DNA of 64,000 bases from Heliopora coerulea (GCA_030142905.1 JASJOG010000008.1:3614501-3678500); one strand, 5' to 3'. Shown: positions 35,501 to 41,194, counted from the first letter of the stretch. Made by a program: numbers and translations. Notes: a model not told the origin generated them from the sequence alone.

Positions 35501-38500
35501 TAAGCATAAAGTAACGTAAGGAACATTTTTTTGTGCCAGCCAAAAATGCCGTAAAGAGGGAACGCAAGAGTTTGGTCTGAAGAAGAGTTTGGTTCAGATA
35601 TCTAGAGATCCAGCCACCTGGAAGGTCATCGCGTGGTTTTTGTTATCATGTCGTACTACCGTACTTCATTCTCATTTCTCAGCTTTTGCCACGTTCAAAA
35701 TTTCCGTCATTGAGTCAATGTGCCTTCGGCAAAGAGCCATAGAACTAGCGTGAATAGATAGTGTTTATTTACTGAAGGCAATCCATACTATAGCGTAATT
35801 GCGTAGGGATTACCTTTTAGCACAGTGTAAATATCACCGTCCACCAATGACTTACTCTAATCAGTTAAATACCTATAGTTTGAGAGAACGCGCCTTCCCA
35901 GCCATGTTCAAAACGTGACACAGAATACCCAAAAGATAAATTCGTCACACCACTTGTGCACGCTGACTCTTGATCAATCAACTATCGAGCGGTGGACCTT
36001 AGAAGCGCCGCTTGACTAGTGACTACCATGTGTATTCAGCGAATTGGAAGCTCATAAAGGTAATGTAGCTGACGCGCATTTGTAGGTTTTGAGCTCTGAA
36101 TGCAAGCGGCACTTCCCTTGGTTAATGATCAAGAAATAAATTGAATTCTTAAGTAGATCGCGATATTACAACAATCAATCACAGCAGAAGGGTGAAGATC
36201 AGCTGCTTTTAATCTTCTTGACCTACTTACAGAGGGTACAAACCGCCGCAAGCAAGGATTTTGCTTGGCCTACATCAAATAAGATTGCTACATAGGCCAA
36301 GTAATTTCTGGCCTACAAAATGTAAGTTTTGGACTCACTGAAAGAGACAAGAGTGGTTCAAATAAATGTTACCTTTTTTATTGGATAAAATCAAGCAGTT
36401 CAGTACTGTTCATTAGTGCAGTGAATCTAGCCTAACCTAACACACGATTTCATAATAGTTATATATTAAGTAAAGTAAACAACAGCACTATTATTTCATT
36501 TAATGTGGTCCTGTACATCTGATATCATGAGATTGCTTTTTTGAACTATCCTTTTGTCTGTTAATCTTTCATAATGCAGAACTGTTCAATCGATAGTGTT
36601 TTCTAAACATTAAGTCACTAAAATCTCAGGCTACAAATTTTTTTCAGAAACATGTACGCCATGCCATCTTAGGCCTACAAATCTATTTTTTTTGGCCTAC
36701 TTTTTACCAATTTTAGGCTGTTAAATCATGCCCTACAACATAGAAAGAGAAAAAACATGTCAGGGAAACAGCCTTTAATGTAAATAAAGGACTGTGTCCC
36801 AAACCATAGTTTCTTCCTTTTTTATATTACTGGTATATAAAAGGTTACATTTTTACAAGGCTCTTTTTACCCTGAGCAAGCTGTTTCTTGTACATATTTG
36901 TGAGTGCATGTGTGTATGAATGCACACAATATATATAATTCTGCATAATGCACCATTTTCAGAAAAAATTCAAGGGAATGTGAATATTTACATGTATCAG
37001 CTAGACTTGTGTTCAAATCTGTAAAAACCAAGCAGTCTAAATGTGTCAATTACATAAATTAAGAAAAAATATTTAATGCCTGTGCATAACTTTTTGTAAT
37101 AGAAGATAAGAAATTCAATTCAAAAATTCAATTTGTTTCCATCAGTGACCACAGGGATTAGAATTGTATTTTTGTCTGTTTTTGTGCACTTCCAAAGCAG
37201 ACATTGCTTAATTCAGCAGAAAAGGTCAAACATTTGTTACTTGTCGATTTTAAAAACAACCAGTAGATTTGAAAACTGTACAACTGTTAACAATTAACCA
37301 GTTTGGGTGAGGTGGTCTGGGAGATGTTCCTTGATATACCCAGTGATGACATCTCTCACACACACTCCTTCAGCTGAGTTATATGAAAAAATTCGATTTG
37401 TCTTTGAACACAGTCATCATCAATATTTATCCCATTTATTTCACAAAAATTGTGCAATACAAAACAAGCATAGACAATTACTGGGACCTGTTCCAACTTT
37501 AAATCAACCCTCTTACTGAGGATTTCCCACCTTGCTTTAAGTTGTCCAAAGGCACATTCCATAGGACTTCGGGATGATCTCAGTAAATTATTAAACATAA
37601 CTTCAGCATTTAAATTGCTGGTGGAGAACTCTTTCATGCAATGAGGCAGCAATGTATAGGCTGGGTCTCCAAGCAGCAAAACAGGAGCTTTGTCATAACA
37701 AGGACAAAGTGACCTGTAAAGTAAGGGAAGCTTATCCTCTCTAAGCAATGAATTAATTTTTGAGTTGTTGAATATTTTTGCATCATGTACACTGCCAGGC
37801 CATCTGCAGTTGACATCTATAAGCCTCCTGCAATAATCACAAACAGCCTGTACATTCAAGGTGTATTTCATTTTATATGAGAAAAAGTCATGAGAATTTT
37901 CCGAGGGCTGTTGAATAAGAATATGTGTACCATCCACACAACCGAATGTCTGAGGAAAACCATGCTTTGACTCAAAATTTATCACATGATCTCTCATTTC
38001 ATCCACGGTCCTGGGCAGTCCGATGTATTTCTGGCCAAGAAACATGGTTAAAGCTTGACAAACTTCAAAGACGGTCACAGACAGCGTATTTTTAGTGACT
38101 CCAAATGAATTAGCCGTCATGGAAATTGAACCTGTATCCTTCAAGAAATACAAAGTCAGGGCCAGCTTTTTCTCAGCTGAAAGAGCCGTTCGATTCGGTG
38201 ACCTTGGATCTGGTGAAATGATCGATCTTAGTTCATCGACAAGTCTCAAGAAAACCTGCCGAGACATACAAAGATTAAACTTCCATTCATCTTCAAGGTG
38301 ACCCAACCAAAGGTTCAACCACCACTGTTCAGTCCGCCCTGGCTTCTTCCAATAAGCTCTTACTTTCCTGCCTTCTCGACGCTTTCATGTGACTCTACAG
38401 ACATATGCATTCTGCCTGAAAGCAGTTTGGGCCATTATAAATTTCTGCTGACTCTACAGGTGCAGAATATGTGAGTCCAGGATTTACGAGGCAAACAAAA

Positions 38501-39555
38501 TGTTCCGTAAACCGCCATACTGAATAGAGGATAAGTAACTCGCCTCAGTTTCCCAAAGTCAAATCAGAGAGGGGCAACTTTGGTTTTCCCCATGGAAACA
38601 CTTGCTAAAAGTTGACTCGGGGGTAAGGGTAGCCCTCCCACCAGGGACAACTTCTCTTCATGTAAACTGAGCTTGTAGTAAGGACAATTTGTCTCTGACG
38701 ATTTTGAAAAATTATCAGACTTACTCGGATTCTCGAGAGATACTGTATATTGAAAGGGTGGGCGAGGGTTTGTTGTGTACACGTATTTCTAGTAAGAAAT
38801 ATTCAAGCCCAGCATAAAATCCAAAGTAAAGGTATAATAAGATTTATTCTGACGTTTCGTTGTATACATCACAACATCTTCAGAGATACTATTGAATAGT
38901 ATCAATAGTACTTAATAATACTTCAATAGTATCTCTGAAGATGTTGTGATGTATGCAACGAAAGTTCAGAATAAATCGTATCATACCTTTACTTCGCATT
39001 TTATGCTGGGCTTTAAAATTTCTTACAAGACTACGCTTCCCGTCTGGCCAATCTCTGGCTAATGTTCTACCAAATGTTTTCGACTGAAATCAGATACAAG
39101 AACAGAGACTCATACGAACAATCGAGGAGACTTTACTGAGGTGGAATTTGTTTAAAATGATTTTCATAGTTCATTACTCGGCTTTATTACTGTTCAGTTT
39201 AAAGCTGACGTTGAACATACTAGGAATTCATTATACCGTACGAATCATGAATCCAGCGCTACGGCTACATTTTCCTAATGTCAAGTAAGGTAATACAATT
39301 TAGATCCTTCGTTCAGTTCAGCAACAGTTATACTTCCCTCAGCAATCGTCTAATAAAGTAGTGTTAAAACAAGTGACGTACACAAGACTAGATACTATAC
39401 CTCTTGAGTAGAATACCAACCTTGCACTTCCCGTCACTTTCATCTGGTTTACAATACGATACAGGAGCCAAGCCAGGAAGGTAAAACCCATCGGTAGCTT
39501 GCACCAGTATCAGACAACATAACCAGACAGTAGAAGGGGAATTTATTGTCGACAT
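2088..39555 (-). CDS. TM9SF2: TM9SF2-like gene A, 5' part (exons 1-9, continues beyond the window start)
   Basis: Nonaspanin (transmembrane 9 superfamily) protein of the endosome/Golgi membranes. Nine exons join in phase: 39421-39555, 30475-30542, 23128-23182, 22935-22973, 17399-17529, 8375-8513, 7101-7231, 6873-6972 and 2088-2167, all with GT..AG introns. They encode a signal peptide followed by [28 protein letters not shown]...[36 protein letters not shown] and [11 protein letters not shown], in family order. This is the lumenal domain of about 290 residues. Introns 1, 2, 4 and 5 are 5-9 kb because of transposons. The reading frame is open throughout, so it looks functional. The first membrane exon is not between 1 and 2087, so it must lie further left. 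Exon calls are made by eye from known family motifs; expression is not shown. Confidence 0.9.
3516..3560 (-). ncRNA. Hammerhead-like ribozyme motif of the Penelope terminal repeat, left
   Basis: On the minus strand, CTGATGA (3550-3544) is followed by a GTTGCG/CGCAAC hairpin, then GAAAC (3527-3523), GTTA and GTC (3518-3516). Flanking TTTATT/AATAAA could form stem I. The order matches a minimal type I hammerhead; such ribozymes are known in Penelope-like elements. One extra T sits between CTGATGA and stem II, so cleavage activity is unproven. Confidence 0.55.
3602..4580 (-). pseudogene. Penelope-like RT/GIY-YIG fragment, left arm
   Basis: Starts at the RT catalytic motif CVDDCFLLF (codons at 4557-4568) and continues through [16 protein letters not shown], the region [14 protein letters not shown] and [20 protein letters not shown], then the GIY-YIG part [24 protein letters not shown] and the C-terminal [24 protein letters not shown] stop lies directly after SYTC, and the usual glycine of YVGQT is Asp. 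The 5' two thirds of the RT are missing. Confidence 0.85.
4776..5481 (-). mobile_element. LINE 3' end inserted in the Penelope right arm
   Basis: A stretch that begins on the plus strand with an ATT-repeat (the element's own TAA-type tail read backwards) and then carries a sequence shared with 9180-9650 in reverse orientation. It is flanked by a 27-base direct repeat, 4749-4775 and 5482-5508, with two mismatches: a target-site duplication of Penelope sequence. It is non-coding, a 5'-truncated copy. Confidence 0.7.
5486..5858 (+). pseudogene. Penelope-like GIY-YIG fragment, right arm
   Basis: Mirror copy of the left-arm endonuclease region: SYTC followed by a TAA stop, then [17 protein letters not shown] through [19 protein letters not shown]. 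It differs from the left arm at only a few residues (for example PSSCSSAS versus LSTCSSAS). The stop and the Gly-to-Asp change are shared with the left arm. Confidence 0.85.
5900..5955 (+). ncRNA. Hammerhead-like ribozyme motif of the Penelope terminal repeat, right
   Basis: Same motif as the left arm on the plus strand: CTGATGA at 5910-5916, stem II GTTGCG/CGCAAC, GAAAC at 5933-5937 and GTC at 5942-5944. The core is unmutated relative to the left copy. Confidence 0.55.
6085..6275. repeat. Dispersed repeat related to 59650-59925
   Basis: Shares a colinear series of diverged blocks with 59650-59925 (for example CATCAGGATGACAATCGCGAGG against CATCATGATGACATTAGCGAGG at the right end). No intact reading frame is conserved, so it is likely a non-autonomous element. 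Lies in intron 8 of gene A. Confidence 0.5.
6873..6972 (-). CDS. TM9SF2: TM9SF2-like gene A exon 8
   Basis: Encodes [20 protein letters not shown] followed by [22 protein letters not shown] is the conserved end of the lumenal beta-rich part; the cysteine-rich start is divergent. Acceptor TTTAAAG is weak but is the only one that keeps phase. Donor GTAAGT. Confidence 0.8.
7101..7231 (-). CDS. TM9SF2: TM9SF2-like gene A exon 7
   Basis: Encodes [20 protein letters not shown], then EYH and an acidic stretch ending [12 protein letters not shown]. Family members share FNHVDI.I.YH and ARL..AK. Acceptor TTCTAG, donor GTACTA; ends in phase 2. Confidence 0.9.
7232..8374. other. Intron 6 of gene A
   Basis: 1143 bases between exons 7 and 6, the least invaded of the larger gene A introns. 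Contains an ACA/AAT-rich simple stretch at 8030-8115 and a perfect hairpin at 8225-8304, otherwise no recognisable content. Confidence 0.7.
8225..8304. repeat. Perfect 32-bp inverted repeat
   Basis: 8225-8256 is exactly the reverse complement of 8273-8304, with a 16-base loop. It lies about 70 bases downstream (in transcription sense) of exon 6 of gene A, so it would form a hairpin in the pre-mRNA close to the donor site. Confidence 0.95.
8375..8513 (-). CDS. TM9SF2: TM9SF2-like gene A exon 6
   Basis: Encodes [13 protein letters not shown], then [16 protein letters not shown] and SCAIK. IDNMPV.WCY and GFP.GCY are signature segments of the nonaspanin lumenal domain, with conserved cysteines. 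Acceptor TTCTAG, donor GTTAGT; 139 bases, phase 0 at the end. Confidence 0.9.
8776..9676. repeat. Dispersed repeat bounded by AAT and TAA microsatellites
   Basis: Runs from an AAT-rich start near 8776 to (TAA)n at 9643-9676. Its right half, about 9180-9650, matches 4779-5240 in reverse orientation, tail included, so it is a recurring LINE-type 3' end or related non-coding unit. The left half has no second copy in the window. No coding potential recognised. Confidence 0.55.
9940..10767 (+). CDS. LINE copy 1, N-terminal ORF
   Basis: 275 residues, open from ATG to TAA. The first 60 residues are Gly/Asn/Pro-rich. Residues about 60-130 contain [20 protein letters not shown] and [20 protein letters not shown], a conserved N-terminal region of this LINE family that resembles a DNA- or RNA-binding helix bundle. 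The middle (130-170) is highly charged. It may be the N-terminal part of one long polyprotein whose downstream RT is broken, since the RT follows about 280 bases later in damaged frames. Function in retrotransposition is inferred from position only. Confidence 0.6.
   Translation: MGGMSITNNVNNGVNGTGTNGEGPEPGRCPIEPQGGPDRHQATAMRKKWAKKMNMVVMESYFRMNPVDENGIPLRGYRQRLLREWNERGLFPTTAQRLCDQARAIRKNGWLTELELEGIKRKIQVDNGKEENLNEKIDGNVGLEKSEGEPTKNEEREIDTGNMDELSMEDQNTVREILEMMKTKKLTDYKDFKKVDSRRLKNITGNVNRLLRYIEVRDITEINYLIRAGTTYVEKALGLKSKKKVRTEPWWKRRIQGDIKILRRDVNIPERKGRG
11051..13340 (+). pseudogene. LINE copy 1 RT and endonuclease region, broken
   Basis: RT segments in shifting frames: [55 protein letters not shown], the catalytic FMND (11883-11894, family FMDD), then [15 protein letters not shown]. 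Downstream, [17 protein letters not shown] is a CCHC knuckle whose last Cys codon is now TGA (12781-12783). The endonuclease part reads [15 protein letters not shown] with KYQPLKYEI. Many stops and frameshifts; it cannot make an active enzyme. Confidence 0.8.
13601..15500 (+). pseudogene. LINE copy 2 RT and endonuclease, broken
   Basis: 13601-13981 has [20 protein letters not shown] and an intact FMDD catalytic box (13793-13804). 14061-14460 has [20 protein letters not shown] and [20 protein letters not shown]. After the insertion come [16 protein letters not shown] (knuckle), IEARRPDS (the RPD of the nuclease, about 15316-15339) and [16 protein letters not shown] (about 15370-15417). Stops and frameshifts separate the blocks. 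Confidence 0.75.
14460..14989. mobile_element. Non-autonomous DNA transposon in LINE copy 2
   Basis: 530 bases flanked by a perfect 10-base target duplication AGCGCTGATT (14450-14459 and 14990-14999). The ends are inverted repeats sharing TTGGATATATTATGC. The interior repeats TATTATGC-type words many times. No transposase fragment seen. A duplication of 9-10 bases suggests a Mutator- or Merlin-like mobiliser, but the superfamily is not certain. Confidence 0.85.
15653..15990 (-). pseudogene. Penelope-like element C-terminal (GIY-YIG) fragment, second family
   Basis: Encodes [28 protein letters not shown] and [20 protein letters not shown] then [13 protein letters not shown], the end of a GIY-YIG endonuclease of a retroelement distinct from the one at 3471-5991. 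The upstream part is replaced by the minisatellite. In intron 5 of gene A. Confidence 0.65.
16020..16790. repeat. Degenerate minisatellite
   Basis: About 770 bases built from imperfect copies of a unit of roughly 17-21 bases around GAACGGCAAGACAGA, with strong purine bias on the plus strand and almost no T-rich runs. The apparent minus-strand proteins ([12 protein letters not shown]) are translations of this repeat. Confidence 0.85.
17399..17529 (-). CDS. TM9SF2: TM9SF2-like gene A exon 5
   Basis: Encodes [18 protein letters not shown], then a segment ending in [16 protein letters not shown]. The pattern of two cysteines, LKK and NY.HHW matches the TM9SF lumenal domain. Acceptor TTTTAG, donor GTTAGT. 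It ends with TG; G of exon 6 completes Trp. Confidence 0.88.
17540..17820. repeat. Degenerate ATT/TTA simple repeat
   Basis: AT-rich low-complexity stretch of TTATTA, TATTAC and ATCAAT words just upstream (in gene sense) of exon 5 of gene A. No gene. Confidence 0.8.
18188..18224. repeat. Perfect 14-bp hairpin
   Basis: AACAATTATTCACC at 18188-18201 is the exact reverse complement of 18211-18224 with a 9-base loop. Probably the end-to-end remnant of a miniature element. Confidence 0.9.
18642..19608. mobile_element. TTAA-type DNA transposon
   Basis: 967 bases flanked by TTAA (18638-18641 and 19609-19612), with inverted ends sharing ACACGGAGCGA and a further similar stretch (CGC.TA.AA). TTAA duplication is used by piggyBac and Kolobok elements; the ends do not begin with CCC as in piggyBac, so Kolobok-like is the better guess. 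It carries one ORF (18851-19159). In intron 4 of gene A. Confidence 0.75.
18851..19159 (-). CDS. Unrecognised ORF inside the TTAA element
   Basis: 102 residues, ATG to stop. The N-terminus is Ser/Thr/Ala-rich. Residues about 28-60 are basic and tyrosine-rich ([20 protein letters not shown]), followed by a charged helix-like segment [18 protein letters not shown] and a hydrophobic end. I do not recognise the family and see no transposase signature. It could be a captured host exon or an accessory element protein. It lies fully within the element's inverted repeats. Confidence 0.35.
   Translation of the reverse strand: MANMLGRFHPTARTSTSAQSTSPRSAGLSNYDRNKAYYQKNKSAIKESKAYYGFKMEVKRDEEGRLVEVRKKINTVRNQLLSNGKPAGNIQVMELLLDCLLS
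21167..21529. mobile_element. TA-flanked miniature transposon (Tc1/mariner-like)
   Basis: 363 bases flanked by TA. Both ends begin GGGACCTTACGAT, and after a short unequal gap both have ACGACGACGTCCTTTAAA, so the inverted repeats are compound. No transposase. In intron 4 of gene A. Confidence 0.75.
22161..22600. mobile_element. Fold-back element with hammerhead-like motifs (Penelope terminal-repeat pair)
   Basis: Left arm from about 22161 and right arm to about 22600 are imperfect reverse complements, including the inner GAAG.GGAA.GATTGCGA block near 22372-22395. The left arm has an extra 70-80 bases. On the minus strand CTGAAGA (22206-22200), a GGCA/TGCC stem, GAAAC (22184-22180) and GTC (22177-22175) form a hammerhead-like core. 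The right copy has GAAGC in place of GAAAC. No protein-coding part is left. Confidence 0.7.
22935..22973 (-). CDS. TM9SF2: TM9SF2-like gene A exon 4 (39 bp micro-exon)
   Basis: Thirteen codons, [13 protein letters not shown], directly continue SENLGQ from exon 3. Acceptor TCTAG, donor GTATGT. It is far too short for an ORF scan and is supported by the family motif and by phase on both sides. Confidence 0.88.
23128..23182 (-). CDS. TM9SF2: TM9SF2-like gene A exon 3
   Basis: Fifty-five bases encode [22 protein letters not shown] and SENLGQ are hallmark TM9SF2 segments. Acceptor CTTAG, donor GTATGT, phase 0 at the end. Only 154 bases separate it from exon 4. Confidence 0.9.
23868..24483. mobile_element. 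TTAA-flanked miniature transposon
   Basis: Bounded by TTAA at 23864-23867 and 24484-24487, with inverted ends GGTAGTCTTACAC and GTGTAAGACCACC (one mismatch). 616 bases, AT-rich, no transposase. In intron 2 of gene A. Confidence 0.75.
24628..24702. repeat. Second copy of the TTAA element's right end
   Basis: Repeats 24414-24487 almost exactly (CAATTTCGTAGATTTCACTC through GTGTAAGACCACCTTAA), 214 bases further right, ending in its own TTAA at 24699-24702. Confidence 0.85.
25319..26013. repeat. Element with about 85-bp terminal inverted repeats
   Basis: 25319-25405 and 25927-26013 are imperfect reverse complements sharing AACCCTAAGGGAG and two short words, CAAGTATAGTCC and its variants, repeated inside each arm. 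The middle (about 520 bases) has no recognised gene. No target duplication was identified. Confidence 0.65.
26314..26351. repeat. Three-copy tandem repeat
   Basis: TTGCTAAATATA occurs three times head to tail with a 12-13 base period, in intron 2 of gene A. Confidence 0.85.
27321..28985 (-). mobile_element. BEL/Pao retrotransposon fragment
   Basis: Minus strand, 3' part of a BEL/Pao element: RNase H, linker with WWHGP, integrase zinc finger, integrase core, then a purine tract (GGGGGGAG near 27536-27543) and an LTR that starts TGTTGTATTATAT at 27533 or two bases earlier. The 5' half (gag, protease, RT) is missing and the other LTR was not found. The LTR's far end lies near 27321-27340 but is not sharply defined. 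In intron 2 of gene A. Confidence 0.8.
27600..28980 (-). pseudogene. BEL/Pao RNase H and integrase, broken
   Basis: In order: [20 protein letters not shown] then [20 protein letters not shown] and [13 protein letters not shown] (RNase H, 28980-28720); [16 protein letters not shown] (28590-28540); [20 protein letters not shown] and the HH of the integrase finger (28350-28021); [20 protein letters not shown] with the catalytic Asp (27975-27763); and [15 protein letters not shown] with the second Asp (27670-27620). At least three frame breaks separate these pieces. Confidence 0.85.
29526..29847. mobile_element. tRNA-derived fold-back SINE
   Basis: Two inverted tRNA-derived copies: the outer ends (AAGCTATTCTACTCAGAAA at the left, its complement at 29829-29847) and tRNA-like parts match. 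The right copy has an A box in TAGCTCAATGGTTAGAGCA (29754-29772) and a B box GGTTTGATTCTC (29798-29809). The left copy has the same boxes reversed. The centre is a palindrome of GTACTGGCAGTACATATG type. In intron 2 of gene A. Confidence 0.8.
30475..30542 (-). CDS. TM9SF2: TM9SF2-like gene A exon 2
   Basis: Sixty-eight bases encode [20 protein letters not shown] plus F and D; the family has FVNRLDS.ESV.PYEY here. Acceptor TTAAAG, donor GTAAGT; ends in phase 2 so that AA joins G of exon 3 to make Lys. Confidence 0.88.
30726..30782. repeat. Near-perfect 26-bp hairpin with 4-base loop
   Basis: Arms 30726-30751 and 30756-30782 are complementary apart from one extra G; loop GTAA. It includes GCATCCCCCTTGATGA and touches the satellite on its right, whose units also contain CCCCTTGA. 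Confidence 0.9.
30783..31140. repeat. Tandem satellite, about 120-140 bp units
   Basis: Three or more diverged units, each with ACCCTTTC..TCCAAGATGTCTCC, then CCTTGA.GAGT, and TGCCTGGC.TTA..CAGAGTAAA. Recognisable starts at about 30899 and 31032. In intron 1 of gene A, downstream of exon 2's upstream boundary region. Confidence 0.7.
31960..32260. mobile_element. Miniature DNA transposon within the Harbinger 5' region
   Basis: The left end GCGTACGGGGCAGGGGG and the right end GGGCCAGTACGCC are inverted around GCGTAC, and both are followed by C-rich tracts (GCCCCCC). Roughly 300 bases. Target duplication not established. Confidence 0.5.
32414..34433 (+). pseudogene. PIF/Harbinger Myb-like accessory protein gene, interrupted
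   Basis: 32414-32905 encodes [20 protein letters not shown] and a lysine-rich trihelix ([20 protein letters not shown]), as in the Myb/SANT-like partner proteins that bind Harbinger ends. An in-frame TAA at 32903-32905 breaks the continuation [15 protein letters not shown], which stays in frame through 33160. A hAT-like element (33161-34017) then splits the gene. 34060-34433 carries the C-terminal part: a basic stretch, then a coiled segment to LLANNLVTP. Not functional. Confidence 0.8.
33161..34017. mobile_element. hAT-like element with a transposase zinc-finger remnant
   Basis: 857 bases; inverted ends CAAGCCTGAAAATAA and, from the right, CAAACCTGAAAATAA. Flanked by TCATAC (33155-33160 and 34018-34023), possibly the core of an 8-base duplication. 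On the minus strand at 33545-33465 it encodes [20 protein letters not shown] and NWVRGTR, like the N-terminal zinc finger of hAT-derived proteins; the catalytic part is gone. Confidence 0.7.
34440..37355. other. Internal non-coding part of the Harbinger element
   Basis: About 2.9 kb between the two Harbinger genes. 35330-35440 has GGGGGCATACTCCC and GCCCCCAGGAGCG, suggesting another small insertion. 36240-36740 repeats GGCCTAC-type words. No reading frame I can assign. Confidence 0.5.
37356..38435 (-). pseudogene. PIF/Harbinger transposase with one in-frame stop
   Basis: DDE-type nuclease of the HARBI1 class. The frame runs from ATG 38435 through [14 protein letters not shown] and [13 protein letters not shown], with helix-turn-helix-like [20 protein letters not shown]. 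Catalytic residues, numbered from the Met at 38318, are Asp129 (GCVDGTHI), Asp218 (GDPAYTLLP) and Glu254 ([12 protein letters not shown]). The full frame is 359 residues, the usual family length, but TGA at 38387-38385 interrupts residue 17. From the Met at 38318 the remaining 320 residues are intact. Probably silenced by a single C-to-T change of a CGA codon. Confidence 0.88.
38793..39025. mobile_element. Short fold-back with hammerhead-like motif
   Basis: 233 bases; arms are near-complete reverse complements (TAAGAAAT.TTCAAGCCCAGC outward). On the minus strand CTGAAGA (38883-38877), a GTTGT/ACAAC stem, GAAAC (38858-38854) and GTC follow in order; the plus-strand copy (38935-38965) has GAAAG. 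This is the terminal-repeat pair of a Penelope-like element with no coding part. In intron 1 of gene A. Confidence 0.7.
39421..39555 (-). CDS. TM9SF2: TM9SF2-like gene A exon 1 (start codon, signal peptide)
   Basis: Begins at ATG 39555-39553 and encodes 45 residues: a hydrophobic signal peptide ([10 protein letters not shown] near residues 11-20), then [12 protein letters not shown] at residues 24-35, the mature N-terminus typical of TM9SF2. The donor GTTGGT follows AAG of GKCK (phase 0). The frame stays open upstream to an ATG at 39747, but the start at 39555 places the signal peptide correctly. Confidence 0.88.
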
Positions 39556-40079
39556 AACAATCTTTTGTTTTTTTATAATTAATCGCAAACTAAACTGAGG
39601 ACAGTCAGTTTCAAAATGATAAGCACTACTAGAATTTTGGGTGCGCAATAGCCACTTAGCTCGTTTTACTTCGGATAATAGCAGGTTGGGAATGTTAATT
39701 GGCGGAAACTGGTGCATCCAATCCATAGGTATGGAGAAAATGTCCAAGATCAGTGAACACTAAAAGAGTCTTTTTGGAGTTCAATGTCCAAGATAAACCA
39801 ATTCGTGGAGTTAGAGTCAGGAGCGCCGAGAGGTAGGGGGAGGTAGCCAAGCAACTGCTCTGAGGCCCGCGATAAGGATGGGACCCGCTGCCGGCCGTGC
39901 CACGCTAAGGGGCTGATCAACCAGGTAGGAACCGTATTCGACGTATAAATATCAAAACCCAGAAATGAGAGTAATCGACCATTAATAAAATTCTTGAGAT
40001 ATCCATGAAAAGAATTCACTTGTTTCTGATTTTTTTTTAATTTCAGAATGGAAACTTGAGTAAGAAGAGCAAATATTGA
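39556..40079. promoter_or_regulatory. Upstream region of gene A
   Basis: Sequence before the gene A start codon. A leader exon or promoter is expected here, but I see no TATA box or other element I can support. Confidence 0.25.
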
Positions 40080-40700
40080 CTTAACGACTTAAAAGCGTGA
40101 AGACTAACCCTTTCTCATACACTAGAGGGATAAAACTCTGGAAATTAGTATACACCGAGTGAAGGTAGATATTTAAAAAGTGATGTGGAAAAAGAGCCAC
40201 TTCAGCGAGATGTATTGATATCAAGGAAGCATAAGGTCTTGTTAGTCTCAATTTCTTCGGTAAAAACGATGTTGGAATATTGGTTGTTTAATATAACCTA
40301 GGAAAGGTCTAACCTGATTACAGTAGTAAAAAACATTCATCAACATACCTCCGATAAAAAAACAGGCTTAAATTCAGATGGGTATTTCTCGAGCCAGAAT
40401 TGCTCGTGAAAGGAAAGAAATATGGTGGCAAACAAAGGCGCCAGGGGGGTGCCCATGGCTACGCCATCAATTTGTTAATAAAGTGAATTATTAAAAACAA
40501 AATGGCAATTCTTAACAGAATAATTTCAAAACTTGGTAAATTGGTCACGAGAAAAATTTTGAAAATGTGTTAAGTTCGAAAAAAGTTTGTTAATAATGAT
40601 GGTTGGCTACGCTAATTTCTTGACAAAATATTTTCTGCCACGGGCCAGGACAAAAAAGTCCAGATTTGAGAAATTGGGCAGGAAAAAGGCTAAGCTGACA
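40080..40700 (-). pseudogene. Penelope-like RT fragment
   Basis: Minus strand: QIDGVAMGTPLAPLFATIFL (40474-40415), LSFHEQFWLEKYPSEFKP, then RRYVDECFL (40350-40324), where the second Asp of the catalytic YVDD is Glu, then EEIETNKTLCFLDIN. Several frameshifts. A third Penelope remnant in the window, in the intergenic region. Confidence 0.75.
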
Positions 40701-41194
40701 ACCTTGCTACGAATAATAATAATAATAATGATAATAATAATTTTATTATAATCCTTTGTAAAATAATAAAAATTTACATATAGTGTAAAATTTCTAAAAA
40801 TAATTGAATTGTGAACGAGTCAAAAGTTAATAATTAAGAGTCAACAACATAATTGTTTGATTAAGACAAATGTTAGGTTGTTCGGTACAATTAACGATAA
40901 AGTCATTGGCGGCGTAGCTGGCTCTCTGACAGACCAAGTTCTAAATTTTTGTTTTTCACTTGATCGAGGAATTTTCTTGTACCTCTCATATATGCAATGG
41001 CTGATCTTAGTAGAGCAAAGGAGAGGCGGCCACGCCAAGATTGCGGCATATTCACATTTCCAATCGATTGCTAGCAGCTCTGCCATCCTCTTATATGCAA
41101 CCGTTGTTTCTTTGCTGAGACCACCACTTGTAGAGAAAATCAAAGGTGTAAAAGTGCCATGCTCTATTTCTCGTATTCTATCACCGTATTCCCT

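Larger units (their letters stand above)
31857..38668. mobile_element. PIF/Harbinger DNA transposon (two-gene, inactivated)
   Basis: A Myb-like/coiled protein gene on the plus strand (32414-34433) and a DDE transposase on the minus strand (37356-38435) face each other, the standard two-gene layout of this superfamily. Inverted subterminal repeats at 31857-31905 and 38619-38668 share TTTACATGAAGA and CCCTGGTGGGAGGG. The true ends and the 3-base duplication were not pinned down. Smaller elements sit inside (31960-32260, 33161-34017). It fills most of intron 1 of gene A. Confidence 0.8.
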
